A stretch of 58,753 nucleotides of DNA from CTSOIL-112 sp049291875 (GTDB taxonomy: Bacteria; Pseudomonadota; Gammaproteobacteria; Burkholderiales; Burkholderiaceae), in NCBI GenBank assembly GCA_049291875.1, contig JBATQE010000059.1, positions 1-58,753 of the forward strand. The letters run 5' to 3'. Positions 26,863-35,200 of this stretch are shown piece after piece. The notes under the pieces are model-generated. The model worked only from the letters and a program-made list of their open reading frames with translations. It was not told the origin of the DNA and searched no databases. The first letter of the stretch is position 1; each line of letters starts with the position of its first letter. Position numbers and translations under genes: made by a program.

Positions 26863-28281
26863 ATGGCACAGACTTTATACGACAAACTTTGGGATATGCA
26901 CGTGATTCGTCAGGAGCAGGACGGCATGGCGCTGATTTACATTGATCGCCAGCTTTTGCACGAGGTGACCAGCCCGCAGGCATTTGAAGGCTTGACGATT
27001 CACAACCGTCCCGTGTGGCGCATCAATGCCAATCTGGCGGTGTGTGACCACAACGTGCCGACGACCGATCGTTCGCAAGGCAATGCGGGTATCACCGACC
27101 CCGTATCGCGCCTGCAAGTCGAGACTTTGGACAAAAACTGCGATGCCTTCGGCATCACTGAGTTCAAAATCAACGACATTCGCCAAGGGATCGTACACGT
27201 CATCGGCCCTGAGCAAGGCGCGACCTTGCCGGGTATGACAATTGTCTGTGGTGACTCGCACACTTCGACGCATGGTGCGATGGGCGCATTGGCCTTCGGT
27301 ATCGGTACGTCCGAGGTGGAGCACGTGTTGGCGACGCAATCGATGATGATGAAAAAGGCCAAAAATATGCTGGTGCAGGTGGATGGCGCATTACCTGTCG
27401 GTTGTACCGCGAAAGACATTGTGTTGGCGGTCATTGGCGAAATCGGCACGGCGGGTGGCACAGGTTATACCATCGAGTTTGCCGGTTCGACCATTCGCAG
27501 CCTGTCGATGGAAGGGCGCATGACCATGTGTAATATGGCGATTGAAGCTGGCGCGCGTGCGGGCTTGGTCGCGGTCGATGATGTCACCATCAATTACATG
27601 AAAGGTCGCACTTACGCACCGCAAGGCGCGGAGTTTGAAGTGGCAGAAAAATTCTGGCGTACGCTGGTGTCCGATGCAGGCGCACAATTTGACCGCGTGG
27701 TTAAATTGCAGGCCGAGCAGTTGAAGCCGCAAGTCACTTGGGGTACTTCACCCGAGATGGTGGTGGCGGTTGACGAGTCGGTACCTGATCCTGAGTTGGA
27801 AAAAGATCCGGTCAAGCGTGATGCGATGGAGCGTGCTTTGCAGTATATGGCCTTGGCTCCGCGCACGCCGATCAACTCGATCAAGGTGGACAAGGTGTTT
27901 ATCGGCTCGTGTACCAACAGCCGTATTGAAGACATGCGTTCCGCCGCGTGGGTGGTCAAACGCTTGGGTAAGAAGGTGGCGGGCAATGTCAAACAGGCAT
28001 TGGTTGTGCCGGGTTCGGGTTTGGTGAAACAGCAGGCCGAGGCCGAAGGTTTGGACGTGATTTTCAAAAACGCGGGGTTTGAATGGCGTGAGCCGGGTTG
28101 CTCCATGTGTTTGGCGATGAATGCCGATCGTTTGGAAGCGGGTGAGCGTTGTGCTTCCACTTCCAATCGTAATTTCGAAGGACGACAAGGTGCGGGTGGA
28201 CGCACGCATCTGGTCAGTCCGGCGATGGCGGCTGCGGCTGCGATCGAAGGGCACTTTGTGGATGTCCGCGCTTTGGCGTGA
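26863..28281 (+). CDS. leuC: 3-isopropylmalate dehydratase large subunit
   Basis: A 472-residue aconitase-family subunit that, with LeuD, isomerises 2- to 3-isopropylmalate. The [4Fe-4S] ligands sit in VFIGSCTNSRIEDMR and in GCSMCLAMN, and substrate motifs CGDSHTSTHGA are intact. It is preceded by a frame extending to a TTG at 26842, but MAQTLYDKLWDMHV is the standard start. No leader peptide rich in leucine codons is visible upstream, so regulation by attenuation is not supported. Two entericidin-like genes separate it from leuD. Confidence 0.97.
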   Translation: MAQTLYDKLWDMHVIRQEQDGMALIYIDRQLLHEVTSPQAFEGLTIHNRPVWRINANLAVCDHNVPTTDRSQGNAGITDPVSRLQVETLDKNCDAFGITEFKINDIRQGIVHVIGPEQGATLPGMTIVCGDSHTSTHGAMGALAFGIGTSEVEHVLATQSMMMKKAKNMLVQVDGALPVGCTAKDIVLAVIGEIGTAGGTGYTIEFAGSTIRSLSMEGRMTMCNMAIEAGARAGLVAVDDVTINYMKGRTYAPQGAEFEVAEKFWRTLVSDAGAQFDRVVKLQAEQLKPQVTWGTSPEMVVAVDESVPDPELEKDPVKRDAMERALQYMALAPRTPINSIKVDKVFIGSCTNSRIEDMRSAAWVVKRLGKKVAGNVKQALVVPGSGLVKQQAEAEGLDVIFKNAGFEWREPGCSMCLAMNADRLEAGERCASTSNRNFEGRQGAGGRTHLVSPAMAAAAAIEGHFVDVRALA

Positions 28282-28316
28282 TTTGAATCGAATAAAACAT
28301 TCAATAGGGGGTAATG

Positions 28317-28511
28317 ATGCGTAAATTATTAGTTTTGGCTTTGGCTTCTGTGATGCTGTTGTCGGCTTGTCATACATTCCGCGGAGCAGTTCATGGCATA
28401 GGTAAAGATACCGCGGCGGCTGGCACTTGGATTCAAGAGAAAGTACCGGCGGATCAAAATCAGCCATACGCGCAGCAGCCTGTAGAGCAGCAACCAGTAC
28501 AACAATATTGA
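28317..28511 (+). CDS. Entericidin-like lipoprotein, copy 1
   Basis: A 64-residue lipoprotein with lipobox LLSAC (Cys18), then HTFRGAVHGIGKDTAAAGTWIQEK, the entericidin EcnA/EcnB core, and a Gln/Pro-rich tail ending in repeated QQPVEQQPVQQY. GGGGG lies 5 nt before the ATG at 28317. In E. coli the entericidin pair is a stress-controlled toxin-antidote-like locus of small cell-envelope lipoproteins. Here the copy sits between leuC and leuD, an arrangement seen in Burkholderiales; its role there is not established. Confidence 0.85.
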   Translation: MRKLLVLALASVMLLSACHTFRGAVHGIGKDTAAAGTWIQEKVPADQNQPYAQQPVEQQPVQQY

Positions 28512-28548
28512 TTACTTATCTGAATTTTTAACCGTAGGAGATCTCATA

Positions 28549-28692
28549 ATGCGTAAATTATTCGCTTTATTGGCAATGAGTTTAATGGTTTTGACCGCGT
28601 GCAATACTGTTCGTGGTACAGTGAATGGCGTGGGTAAGGATACCGCCGCCGCAGGTGTTTGGATTCAAGAGAAAGTACCTGCCAATCAATAA
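28549..28692 (+). CDS. Entericidin-like lipoprotein, copy 2
   Basis: A 47-residue lipoprotein beginning MRKLFALLAMSLMVLTAC with the modified cysteine at position 18, like copy 1, followed by NTVRGTVNGVGKDTAAAGVW and IQEKVPANQ. TAGGAG precedes the ATG. It is a tandem paralogue of copy 1 (37 nt upstream) that lacks the Gln-rich tail. The two differ mainly in the signal peptide and tail, as expected of an EcnA/EcnB-like pair. It is short but clearly coding because of the family core. Confidence 0.82.
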   Translation: MRKLFALLAMSLMVLTACNTVRGTVNGVGKDTAAAGVWIQEKVPANQ

Positions 28693-28719
28693 ATTTTTGA
28701 TTGAATATATATCAACTTG

Positions 28720-28753
28720 GCTGTGGCTCAGTGGTCTGAGCCGCAGCATTTGT
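28720..28753 (+). terminator. Hairpin after the entericidin pair
   Basis: A 12-bp stem with one G-T pair (GCTGTGGCTCAG / CTGAGCCGCAGC) and loop TGGT is followed by ATTTGTATT. The T-tract is poor; it is either a leaky terminator or a stabilising hairpin before leuD. Confidence 0.55.
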
Positions 28754-28810
28754 ATTACCTAATTATCTGAGCAGCATCTCAGCATTTCACCTCCGTTTTT
28801 TGGAAAACCC

Positions 28811-29476
28811 ATGGATCAATTTACCTTACACACCGGCCTGATCGTGCCGCTGGATCGAGAAAACGTCGATACCGATGCGATTATCCCCAAACAGTTTTTA
28901 AAATCGATTGCGCGTACCGGCTTTGGTGAAAACCTGTTTGATGAGTGGCGCTATATGGACGTGGGACAACCCGGTCAGGATAACTCCAAACGCCCGCTTA
29001 ATCCCGATTTTGTTTTGAACCAAGCGCGTTACCAAGGTGCCAGCGTATTGCTTGCTCGTGATAATTTCGGTTGTGGTTCTTCGCGTGAACACGCGCCATG
29101 GGCGTTGCAACAGTACGGTTTTCGTGCGGTGATTGCACCATCATTTGCTGATATTTTCTTCAATAATTGCTATAAAAATGGCTTGTTACCCATTGTTTTA
29201 AAAGAAAAAGAAGTCGATCAACTATTCGATATGACCAAAGCCCATGTGGGCTTTGAAGTCACCATTGATTTGCCTGAACAAACCGTGCGTGCGGGTGACT
29301 CGGTATTTAAATTCGACATCAGCGAGTTTCGTAAATACTGCTTGGTTAATGGGTTTGACGACATCGGTTTGACCCTGCGACACGCCGATGAAATTCGCGC
29401 TTTTGAAAATCAGCACTTGATGAAATATCCGTGGTTGGCGAATGCGCGCTTAAATTCAAACAAGCTGACCTCATAA
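28811..29476 (+). CDS. leuD: 3-isopropylmalate dehydratase small subunit
   Basis: A 221-residue swivel-domain partner of LeuC. The motifs LDRENVDTDAIIPKQFLK, DNFGCGSSREHAPWAL (the substrate-binding Ser-Ser-Arg) and SFADIFFNNCYKNGLLP are typical. It lies 530 nt after leuC because of the inserted entericidin genes and is 76 nt upstream of leuB on the same strand. Confidence 0.97.
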   Translation: MDQFTLHTGLIVPLDRENVDTDAIIPKQFLKSIARTGFGENLFDEWRYMDVGQPGQDNSKRPLNPDFVLNQARYQGASVLLARDNFGCGSSREHAPWALQQYGFRAVIAPSFADIFFNNCYKNGLLPIVLKEKEVDQLFDMTKAHVGFEVTIDLPEQTVRAGDSVFKFDISEFRKYCLVNGFDDIGLTLRHADEIRAFENQHLMKYPWLANARLNSNKLTS

Positions 29477-29552
29477 ACGGATGTCGCTTGTGTGAGACGA
29501 TTCAATAGTTAGTAATAGTTCAATAGTTAATTCAATTAAGGTTCGGTTCAAA

Positions 29553-30632
29553 ATGACTCAGCAGATTTTATTACTCCCCGGTGATGGCATCGGTCCGGAA
29601 ATCATGGCGCAAGGCGTGCGCGTATTGGAACAACTCAAAGCCGATGGCTTGGACATTAGCTGGGATAGCGCGCTGATTGGCGGCTGTGCGGTGGATGCAA
29701 CCGGCGTGCCGTTGCCGCAAGAGACTTTGGATAAAGCATTGGCAGCAGACGCGGTATTACTCGCCGCTGTTGGCGGCCCGCAATACGACGTGCTGCCACG
29801 CGAACAACGCCCTGAGCGCGGCTTGTTGGCGATTCGCAAGGCGATGAATGTATTTTCTAATCTGCGTCCGGCGCTGGTTTACCCTGAGTTGGTCGCTGCA
29901 TCCACCCTGAAGCCTGAAGTGGTGTCCGGCTTGGACATCATCATCGTGCGTGAATTGGTCGGCGATATTTACTTTGGCGAGCCGCGCGGCATTGAAGTAC
30001 GCAATGGCGAACGCGTTGGTTTTAACACCATGATTTACAGCGAATCCGAAATTCGCCGTATCGCTCACAGCGCATTTAAAACCGCACAAAAACGCAGCAA
30101 AAAACTGTGCTCGGTGGACAAAATGAACGTGTTGGAAAGCACCCAATTGTGGCGTGACGTCATGATCGAAGTATCAGCGGAATATCCCGACGTTGAACTG
30201 AGCCACATGTTGGTGGACAACGCCGCCATGCAACTGATTCGCAATCCGAAACAGTTTGACGTGATGGTTACCGGCAATATCTTTGGCGACATTCTGTCCG
30301 ACGCAGCGTCCATGTTGACCGGATCGATCGGTATGCTGCCGTCCGCCTCACTGGATGCGAATGGCAAAGGCCTGTACGAACCGATTCATGGCTCTGCACC
30401 GGATATCGCGGGCAAAAATCTGGCCAATCCATTGGCAATGATCTTGTCCATCGCCATGATGTTGCGTCACAGCTTGGGTCAAACACAGGCTGCTGATCGC
30501 GTTGATGCCGCTGTGCGTGCGGTATTGGCACAAGGCTATCGCACCGGTGACATCATGACCGAAGGTGGTCGTAAAGTCAGTACGGTCGAGATGGGTGATG
30601 CGGTTTTGGCGGCATTGTCGCTTAATCAATGA
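29553..30632 (+). CDS. leuB: 3-isopropylmalate dehydrogenase
   Basis: A 359-residue NAD-dependent decarboxylating dehydrogenase giving 2-ketoisocaproate, the leucine precursor. GDGIGPEIMAQG, the substrate loop RELVGDIYFGEPRG, DKMNVLESTQLWRD and the NAD-site segment EPIHGSAPDIAGKN are intact. Its stop codon overlaps the ATG of the coiled-coil lipoprotein gene by 4 nt (ATGA), so that protein appears translationally coupled to LeuB. Confidence 0.97.
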   Translation: MTQQILLLPGDGIGPEIMAQGVRVLEQLKADGLDISWDSALIGGCAVDATGVPLPQETLDKALAADAVLLAAVGGPQYDVLPREQRPERGLLAIRKAMNVFSNLRPALVYPELVAASTLKPEVVSGLDIIIVRELVGDIYFGEPRGIEVRNGERVGFNTMIYSESEIRRIAHSAFKTAQKRSKKLCSVDKMNVLESTQLWRDVMIEVSAEYPDVELSHMLVDNAAMQLIRNPKQFDVMVTGNIFGDILSDAASMLTGSIGMLPSASLDANGKGLYEPIHGSAPDIAGKNLANPLAMILSIAMMLRHSLGQTQAADRVDAAVRAVLAQGYRTGDIMTEGGRKVSTVEMGDAVLAALSLNQ

Positions 30633-33600
30633 AACAATCAAATGGTGGAGCAAAGCAGATCGTGCGATTGAAGCAATATTTAGCATTATTAGGGGTTCTA
30701 CCATTGGCCTTGGGGACGACGGGATGTATGATCCCCGTTCCCATCCCAGCGTCCATCAAAGTCCCCGAATTTTCCCTTCGTACAGGTTCGGGGCCGGGAG
30801 GCATTAGCTCGGTCGCGGACCAAGAGCGCGCGCGAAATGCCCGACTACTATTAGAAGAAGATGAAAAGCTGCAGGCGCAACGTTTGGAGGCACTGCGCTT
30901 AGAGGAACAGCTTCAGGCTCGTCGTCTGGAGATGCAACAGTTGGAAGATCAGCTGCAAGAACAAAAACAACAAGCCCTGCGTAATCCTAAAGCCTCAGGA
31001 ACACCGGCCACCTCGGTTGCTGATGCACGACGCATTGAGCAACAAAATGCAGAAACAGCCCGATTAAGTGCACAGCTATCCGAAGCACAGAAAAAATTGG
31101 AAGAGCAGCGTATTGCGATGCAAAAACTCGAATCAGAACGATTCGAGCTGCAAAAGCGCGCGAGCGAAGCCTCTGACCCTCAGCGTCAAGAAACTCAAGC
31201 GCAAGAAAATCAACGTTTAGAAAGCCAGCAACAAGCAGTGGCGCAGTTGGAAAAACAACTGCAGGAAGCGCAACAAAAACTGGAAATCCAGCGTTTAGAA
31301 GCGCAAAAAACCGAATCTGAGCGTTTACAAGCGCAAAGGCAAGAGACCGAACAACTCAATGCCCAGTTACAAGCAGCACAGAGAAAGCTGGAAGAGCAGC
31401 GCTTGGCCATGCAAAAGTTAGAAACCGAGCGGCTGAATGCGCGTGACAAAGATACGGAAACGCAAGCGCAAAAGCTCGAAGCCCAACGTTTAGAAGGCCA
31501 ACAACAAGCGGTAGAGCAGTTGACTGCACAGTTACAGGAAGCGCAACGCAAGCTGCAGGGGCAGCAGGTGGATGCGCAATCGCTTGAAGCGCAAAAACGT
31601 GAAACCGATCAGCTCAATGCTCAGTTGGCGCAAGCGCAGAAAAAACTGGAAGAACAGCGAGTGGAAGCCGAACGTCTGAAATCTGAACGTTTGGCAGCAC
31701 AGCAGCGTGAAGCCGAGATTCAAAATCAGCGTTTGACTGCACAACAGCAAGAAGCGCAGCGCTTGGAAGCGCAAAGTCAGGCAGTTGCCCAGCTGGAGCA
31801 ACAGCTCAAGGATACACAGAACAAACTGCAAGCGCAGCAAGTGGACGCACAAACGCTCGAAGCACAAAAGCGTGAGACCGATCAATTGAACGCTCAGTTA
31901 GCACAAGCCCAGAAAAAACTGGAAGAACAGCGTGCGGAAGCCGAGCGTTTGAAAGCCGAGCGCCTTGCCGTACAACAGCGTGAAGCCGAGATTCAAAATC
32001 AGCGTTTGACCGCACAGCAGCAAGAAGCGCAGCGCTTGGAAGCGCAAAGTCAGGCGGTTGCTCAACTGGAACAACAGCTCAAAGATACGCAGACCAAGCT
32101 GCAAGCACAGCAAGTGGATGCACAAACGCTCGAAGCACAGAAACGCGAAACCGAGCAGTTGAACGCACGTTTGGCTGAAGCTCAGAAAAAATTGGAAGAG
32201 CAGCGCCTGGAGGCTGAGCGTTTAAAAGCTGAACGTTTGGCGGTACAACAACGCGAAGCCGAGGTTCAAAATCAGCGTTTGATCGCGCAGCAGCAAGAAG
32301 CGCAGCGTCTGGAAGAACAACGCCAATCGGTTGCTCAATTGGAACAGCAGCTGCAAGAAACACAACGCAAATTGCAAGTACAGCAGGTGAGCGCACAATC
32401 GCTCGAAGTCCAAAAACGTGAAACGGAACGGCTCAACGCACAGTTGGCTGAGGCGCAAAAGACATTGGAAGAACAGCGTGCAGAAGCGGAGCGTCTAAAA
32501 GCCGAACGTCTGGCCGTTCAGCAGCGAGAAGCAGAGATTCAAAATCAACGATTGGCCGCGCAGCAGCAGGAGGCGCAACGATTAGAAGCGCAGCGTCAAT
32601 CCGTGGCCAATTTGGAACAACAATTGCAAGAGACGCAACGCAAATTGCAGGCTCAGCAAGTGGATGCTCAATCGCTTGAAGCGCAAAAGCGTGAAACCGA
32701 GCAGTTGAACGCGCGTTTGGCCGAAGCGCAGAAAAAACTGGAAGAGCAACGGGCAGAAGCCGAACGTTTGAAAGCCGAGCAGCAAGCAACGCGCCAAACA
32801 GAGACGCAGCGTTTGGAAGCTCAGAGACAGGAACTGTTGCGCCAAGAAGCTCAGCGTTTAGAAGCCCAGCGACAAGAAGTGGCCAAATTAGAGCAACAGC
32901 TTCAGGATACGCAACATAAATTGCAGGTTCAGCAGGTTGATACGCAATCGCTGGAGGCTCAAAAGCGTGCGACGGATCAGCTCAATGCACAGCTACAGGA
33001 AGCGCAGAGAAAGCTACAAGAGCAACGAGCGGAAGCCGAGCGCCTGAAAGCCGAGCAACAAGCAGCTCAGCAAAGAGAGGCAGAGCGCTTGGAAGCGCAG
33101 CGACAAGAACTTTTGCGTCAAGAGGCCCAACGCTTGGAAGCGCAAAAACGCGAAACCGCTCAATTGGAAGCACAACTGTTGGAAGCGCAGAAAAAATTAG
33201 AGGCGCAACGACTTGAATCGGAACGTCTCGCCGCTCAAGCTCGTGACAGCGAAACAACCAGAGAGCAAACGGCGCAAACGCCACAAGTGACTGTGCCGAC
33301 GCCGGATGTTCAACAGTTAGAGGCGCGTTTGGCTGCGCAGCGGGCAGAATCTCAAACGCTGCAAGCGAAATTAGAGGCTCAGCGCGTAGAAATTCAGCGT
33401 ATGGAAGAGCGTCGATTAGCGGTTCAGAATATCAAGATTGGTGAAAATGTTGCTGGCGGTGAAAAATTTGCTGAACAGCGCCGCAGAGCCGAAGCGCAAA
33501 TCATGCAAATTGAAGTGCAGAAGCGAAGAGAAGTGCAACAACAGTTGGAAATCCAGCGTATGGAAGAACGCGTGAAACAGTTGGAAATGAAGCGTTTGGA

Positions 33601-34018
33601 AGCCCAAGTTCTTGAAGGTAAAGCCCCGAGTGTGAATCAACAACAATCCTGGGCAAAATATGCTTATTCAGACGAATTGATTTCAGGAATTGCCGATTGG
33701 GCGGTAAAATTACACCAATTGGGCGGAATGGCGCGACTGGAAACCGAATCGCGTGCCTGCTACGAAAACTCGGGCAACCGTTATCGTTGTCTGTATTTTG
33801 ATTTGGCGGCGCGACGAATTGGGGCGGTTCGCACCGGCTCGGCCAATTCGGGCACAAACCCGTATTTTGATGATGCGAATTTTGGCTATCGTTTGACCAC
33901 GGTATTTAAACTGGATGGCTTTGATGATGCGGCGGTCAATTCGTTCTTACGCGCGGAAACAGCGCGGATGAATGTGTTTGTCGTACAGAAAATCAATATG
34001 GACGGATTTGTTAACTGA
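30629..34018 (+). CDS. Giant coiled-coil repeat lipoprotein with C-terminal Cys-pair domain
   Basis: I do not recognise this 1129-residue protein. Parts seen: a hydrophobic signal ending LGTTGC (Cys33; the lipobox is imperfect, Thr at -3); a short Pro-rich linker; about 900 residues of Gln/Glu/Ala/Leu/Arg-rich heptad sequence; and a C-terminal domain of about 120 residues from SWAKYAYSDELISG, with two cysteines (SRACYEN and RYRCLYF) that could form a disulfide. The helical part holds 91-92-residue repeats. The start overlaps the leuB stop by 4 nt; a GTG at 30662 is an alternative. It lies between leuB and asd, genes normally adjacent. Such a helix, if straight, would be over 130 nm long, far more than the periplasm. 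A structural or surface-filament role is plausible but unproven. Confidence 0.75.
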   Translation: MKQSNGGAKQIVRLKQYLALLGVLPLALGTTGCMIPVPIPASIKVPEFSLRTGSGPGGISSVADQERARNARLLLEEDEKLQAQRLEALRLEEQLQARRLEMQQLEDQLQEQKQQALRNPKASGTPATSVADARRIEQQNAETARLSAQLSEAQKKLEEQRIAMQKLESERFELQKRASEASDPQRQETQAQENQRLESQQQAVAQLEKQLQEAQQKLEIQRLEAQKTESERLQAQRQETEQLNAQLQAAQRKLEEQRLAMQKLETERLNARDKDTETQAQKLEAQRLEGQQQAVEQLTAQLQEAQRKLQGQQVDAQSLEAQKRETDQLNAQLAQAQKKLEEQRVEAERLKSERLAAQQREAEIQNQRLTAQQQEAQRLEAQSQAVAQLEQQLKDTQNKLQAQQVDAQTLEAQKRETDQLNAQLAQAQKKLEEQRAEAERLKAERLAVQQREAEIQNQRLTAQQQEAQRLEAQSQAVAQLEQQLKDTQTKLQAQQVDAQTLEAQKRETEQLNARLAEAQKKLEEQRLEAERLKAERLAVQQREAEVQNQRLIAQQQEAQRLEEQRQSVAQLEQQLQETQRKLQVQQVSAQSLEVQKRETERLNAQLAEAQKTLEEQRAEAERLKAERLAVQQREAEIQNQRLAAQQQEAQRLEAQRQSVANLEQQLQETQRKLQAQQVDAQSLEAQKRETEQLNARLAEAQKKLEEQRAEAERLKAEQQATRQTETQRLEAQRQELLRQEAQRLEAQRQEVAKLEQQLQDTQHKLQVQQVDTQSLEAQKRATDQLNAQLQEAQRKLQEQRAEAERLKAEQQAAQQREAERLEAQRQELLRQEAQRLEAQKRETAQLEAQLLEAQKKLEAQRLESERLAAQARDSETTREQTAQTPQVTVPTPDVQQLEARLAAQRAESQTLQAKLEAQRVEIQRMEERRLAVQNIKIGENVAGGEKFAEQRRRAEAQIMQIEVQKRREVQQQLEIQRMEERVKQLEMKRLEAQVLEGKAPSVNQQQSWAKYAYSDELISGIADWAVKLHQLGGMARLETESRACYENSGNRYRCLYFDLAARRIGAVRTGSANSGTNPYFDDANFGYRLTTVFKLDGFDDAAVNSFLRAETARMNVFVVQKINMDGFVN
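31505..33148 (+). repeat. Six tandem 91/92-codon repeats inside the coiled-coil gene
   Basis: Units start at 31505, 31778, 32051, 32324, 32597 and 32873; the first four are exactly 273 bp (13 heptads), the last two 276 bp. Each has the order LEQQL, QQVDAQSLEAQKRET, LAEAQKKLEEQRAEAERLKA, then QREAEIQNQRL and QEAQRLEAQ. A more diverged unit precedes them. Neighbouring units differ mostly at third codon positions, so the protein pattern is conserved while the DNA has drifted. Confidence 0.9.
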
Positions 34019-34059
34019 TTATTTTTAATGATTTTATTGGGTGTTTATTGGAGTAAATG

Positions 34060-35184
34060 ATGCAAAGAGTGGGATTAGTGGGTTGGCGTGGTATGGTCGG
34101 TTCGGTTCTGATGGATCGCATGGTGGCGGAAAATGATTTCGCGTATTTTGAACCGGTTTTTTTCAGCACGAGCAATGCGGGCGGTGCAGCACCAACGATT
34201 GCGAAGTCGGATGGCGTATTGCATGACGGTAACAATGTTGATGAATTGAAGACCTGCGATATTATTTTGACCTGCCAAGGCGGCGACTACACCAACGAGA
34301 TTTTCCCTAAATTGCGCGCAGCGGGTTGGAATGGCTACTGGATTGATGCAGCCTCAAGCCTGCGTATGGCCGATGATGCGATCATTGTTTTGGATCCGGT
34401 GAATATGCCGGTAATTACCGATGGTTTGAACAAGGGCGTGAAAAACTACATCGGTGGCAACTGTACCGTCAGCTTGATGATGATGGCTTTGGACGGTCTG
34501 TTCAAAGCGGATTTGATTGACTGGATGACCTCGATGACGTATCAGGCGGCTTCGGGTGGTGGCGCGGCTAATATGCGCGAGTTGGTGAGTCAAATGGGCT
34601 TGCTCAATGGCGAAGTGGCTGATTTGCTGGCGGATCCGCGTTCATCCATTTTGGAAATCGACCGTAAAATCTCTGCGAAAATGCGCGAGGCTGACTACCC
34701 GGCGCAGCATTTCGGTGTACCATTGGCCGGCAGCTTGATTCCGTGGATTGACAAAGATTTGGGCAATGGCCAATCGAAAGAAGAATGGAAGGGCTCTGCC
34801 GAGACCAACAAAATCTTGGGTAAAGCCGAGGGTCAAGCGGGCTTTATCAATGTCGAAGGCTTGTGCGTGCGTGTGGGCGCAATGCGCTGCCACAGCCAAG
34901 CATTGACCATCAAATTGAAAAAAGACGTGCCGTTGGATGAAATCAACGATATGTTGGCCAAAGCCAATGACTGGGTCAAAGTCGTGCCGAACGAGCGTAC
35001 CGCTTCCATGCAGGATTTGACGCCAACCGCCGTAACCGGCACATTGACCGTACCGGTCGGACGTTTGCGCAAAATGGCAATGGGCGGTGAGTATTTATCC
35101 GCATTTACCGTCGGTGATCAATTGTTGTGGGGCGCGGCAGAGCCGTTGCGCCGCGTATTGCGTATTATTTTGGCGCAAGCGTAA
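34060..35184 (+). CDS. asd: Aspartate-semialdehyde dehydrogenase
   Basis: A 374-residue NADPH enzyme reducing aspartyl phosphate to aspartate semialdehyde, the branch to lysine/diaminopimelate, methionine and threonine. The N-terminal nucleotide site VGLVGWRGMVGSVLMDRM and the catalytic Cys in YIGGNCTVSLMMMALDGL match the Gram-negative long form, as do the length and the segment QAASGGGAANMREL. GGAG lies 6 nt before the ATG at 34060, preferred over the adjacent ATG at 34057. It precedes fimV by 16 nt. Confidence 0.97.
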   Translation: MQRVGLVGWRGMVGSVLMDRMVAENDFAYFEPVFFSTSNAGGAAPTIAKSDGVLHDGNNVDELKTCDIILTCQGGDYTNEIFPKLRAAGWNGYWIDAASSLRMADDAIIVLDPVNMPVITDGLNKGVKNYIGGNCTVSLMMMALDGLFKADLIDWMTSMTYQAASGGGAANMRELVSQMGLLNGEVADLLADPRSSILEIDRKISAKMREADYPAQHFGVPLAGSLIPWIDKDLGNGQSKEEWKGSAETNKILGKAEGQAGFINVEGLCVRVGAMRCHSQALTIKLKKDVPLDEINDMLAKANDWVKVVPNERTASMQDLTPTAVTGTLTVPVGRLRKMAMGGEYLSAFTVGDQLLWGAAEPLRRVLRIILAQA

Positions 35185-35200
35185 TTAAAAAAGGATGTCT

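Noticed and set aside
27612..28467. Two long minus-strand frames opposite leuC
   Set aside because: Both overlap leuC and the first entericidin-like gene, with no recognisable domain; leuC is complete.
31505..33148. Regular direct repeats considered as a CRISPR array
   Set aside because: The 273-bp period, the open coding frame and the lack of short constant repeats with variable spacers exclude CRISPR.
31210..33284. Several hydrophobic Leu/Cys- or Ala/Val-rich minus-strand frames
   Set aside because: They are complements of the Gln/Glu codon repeats of the coiled-coil gene, so their repetitive look is a by-product.
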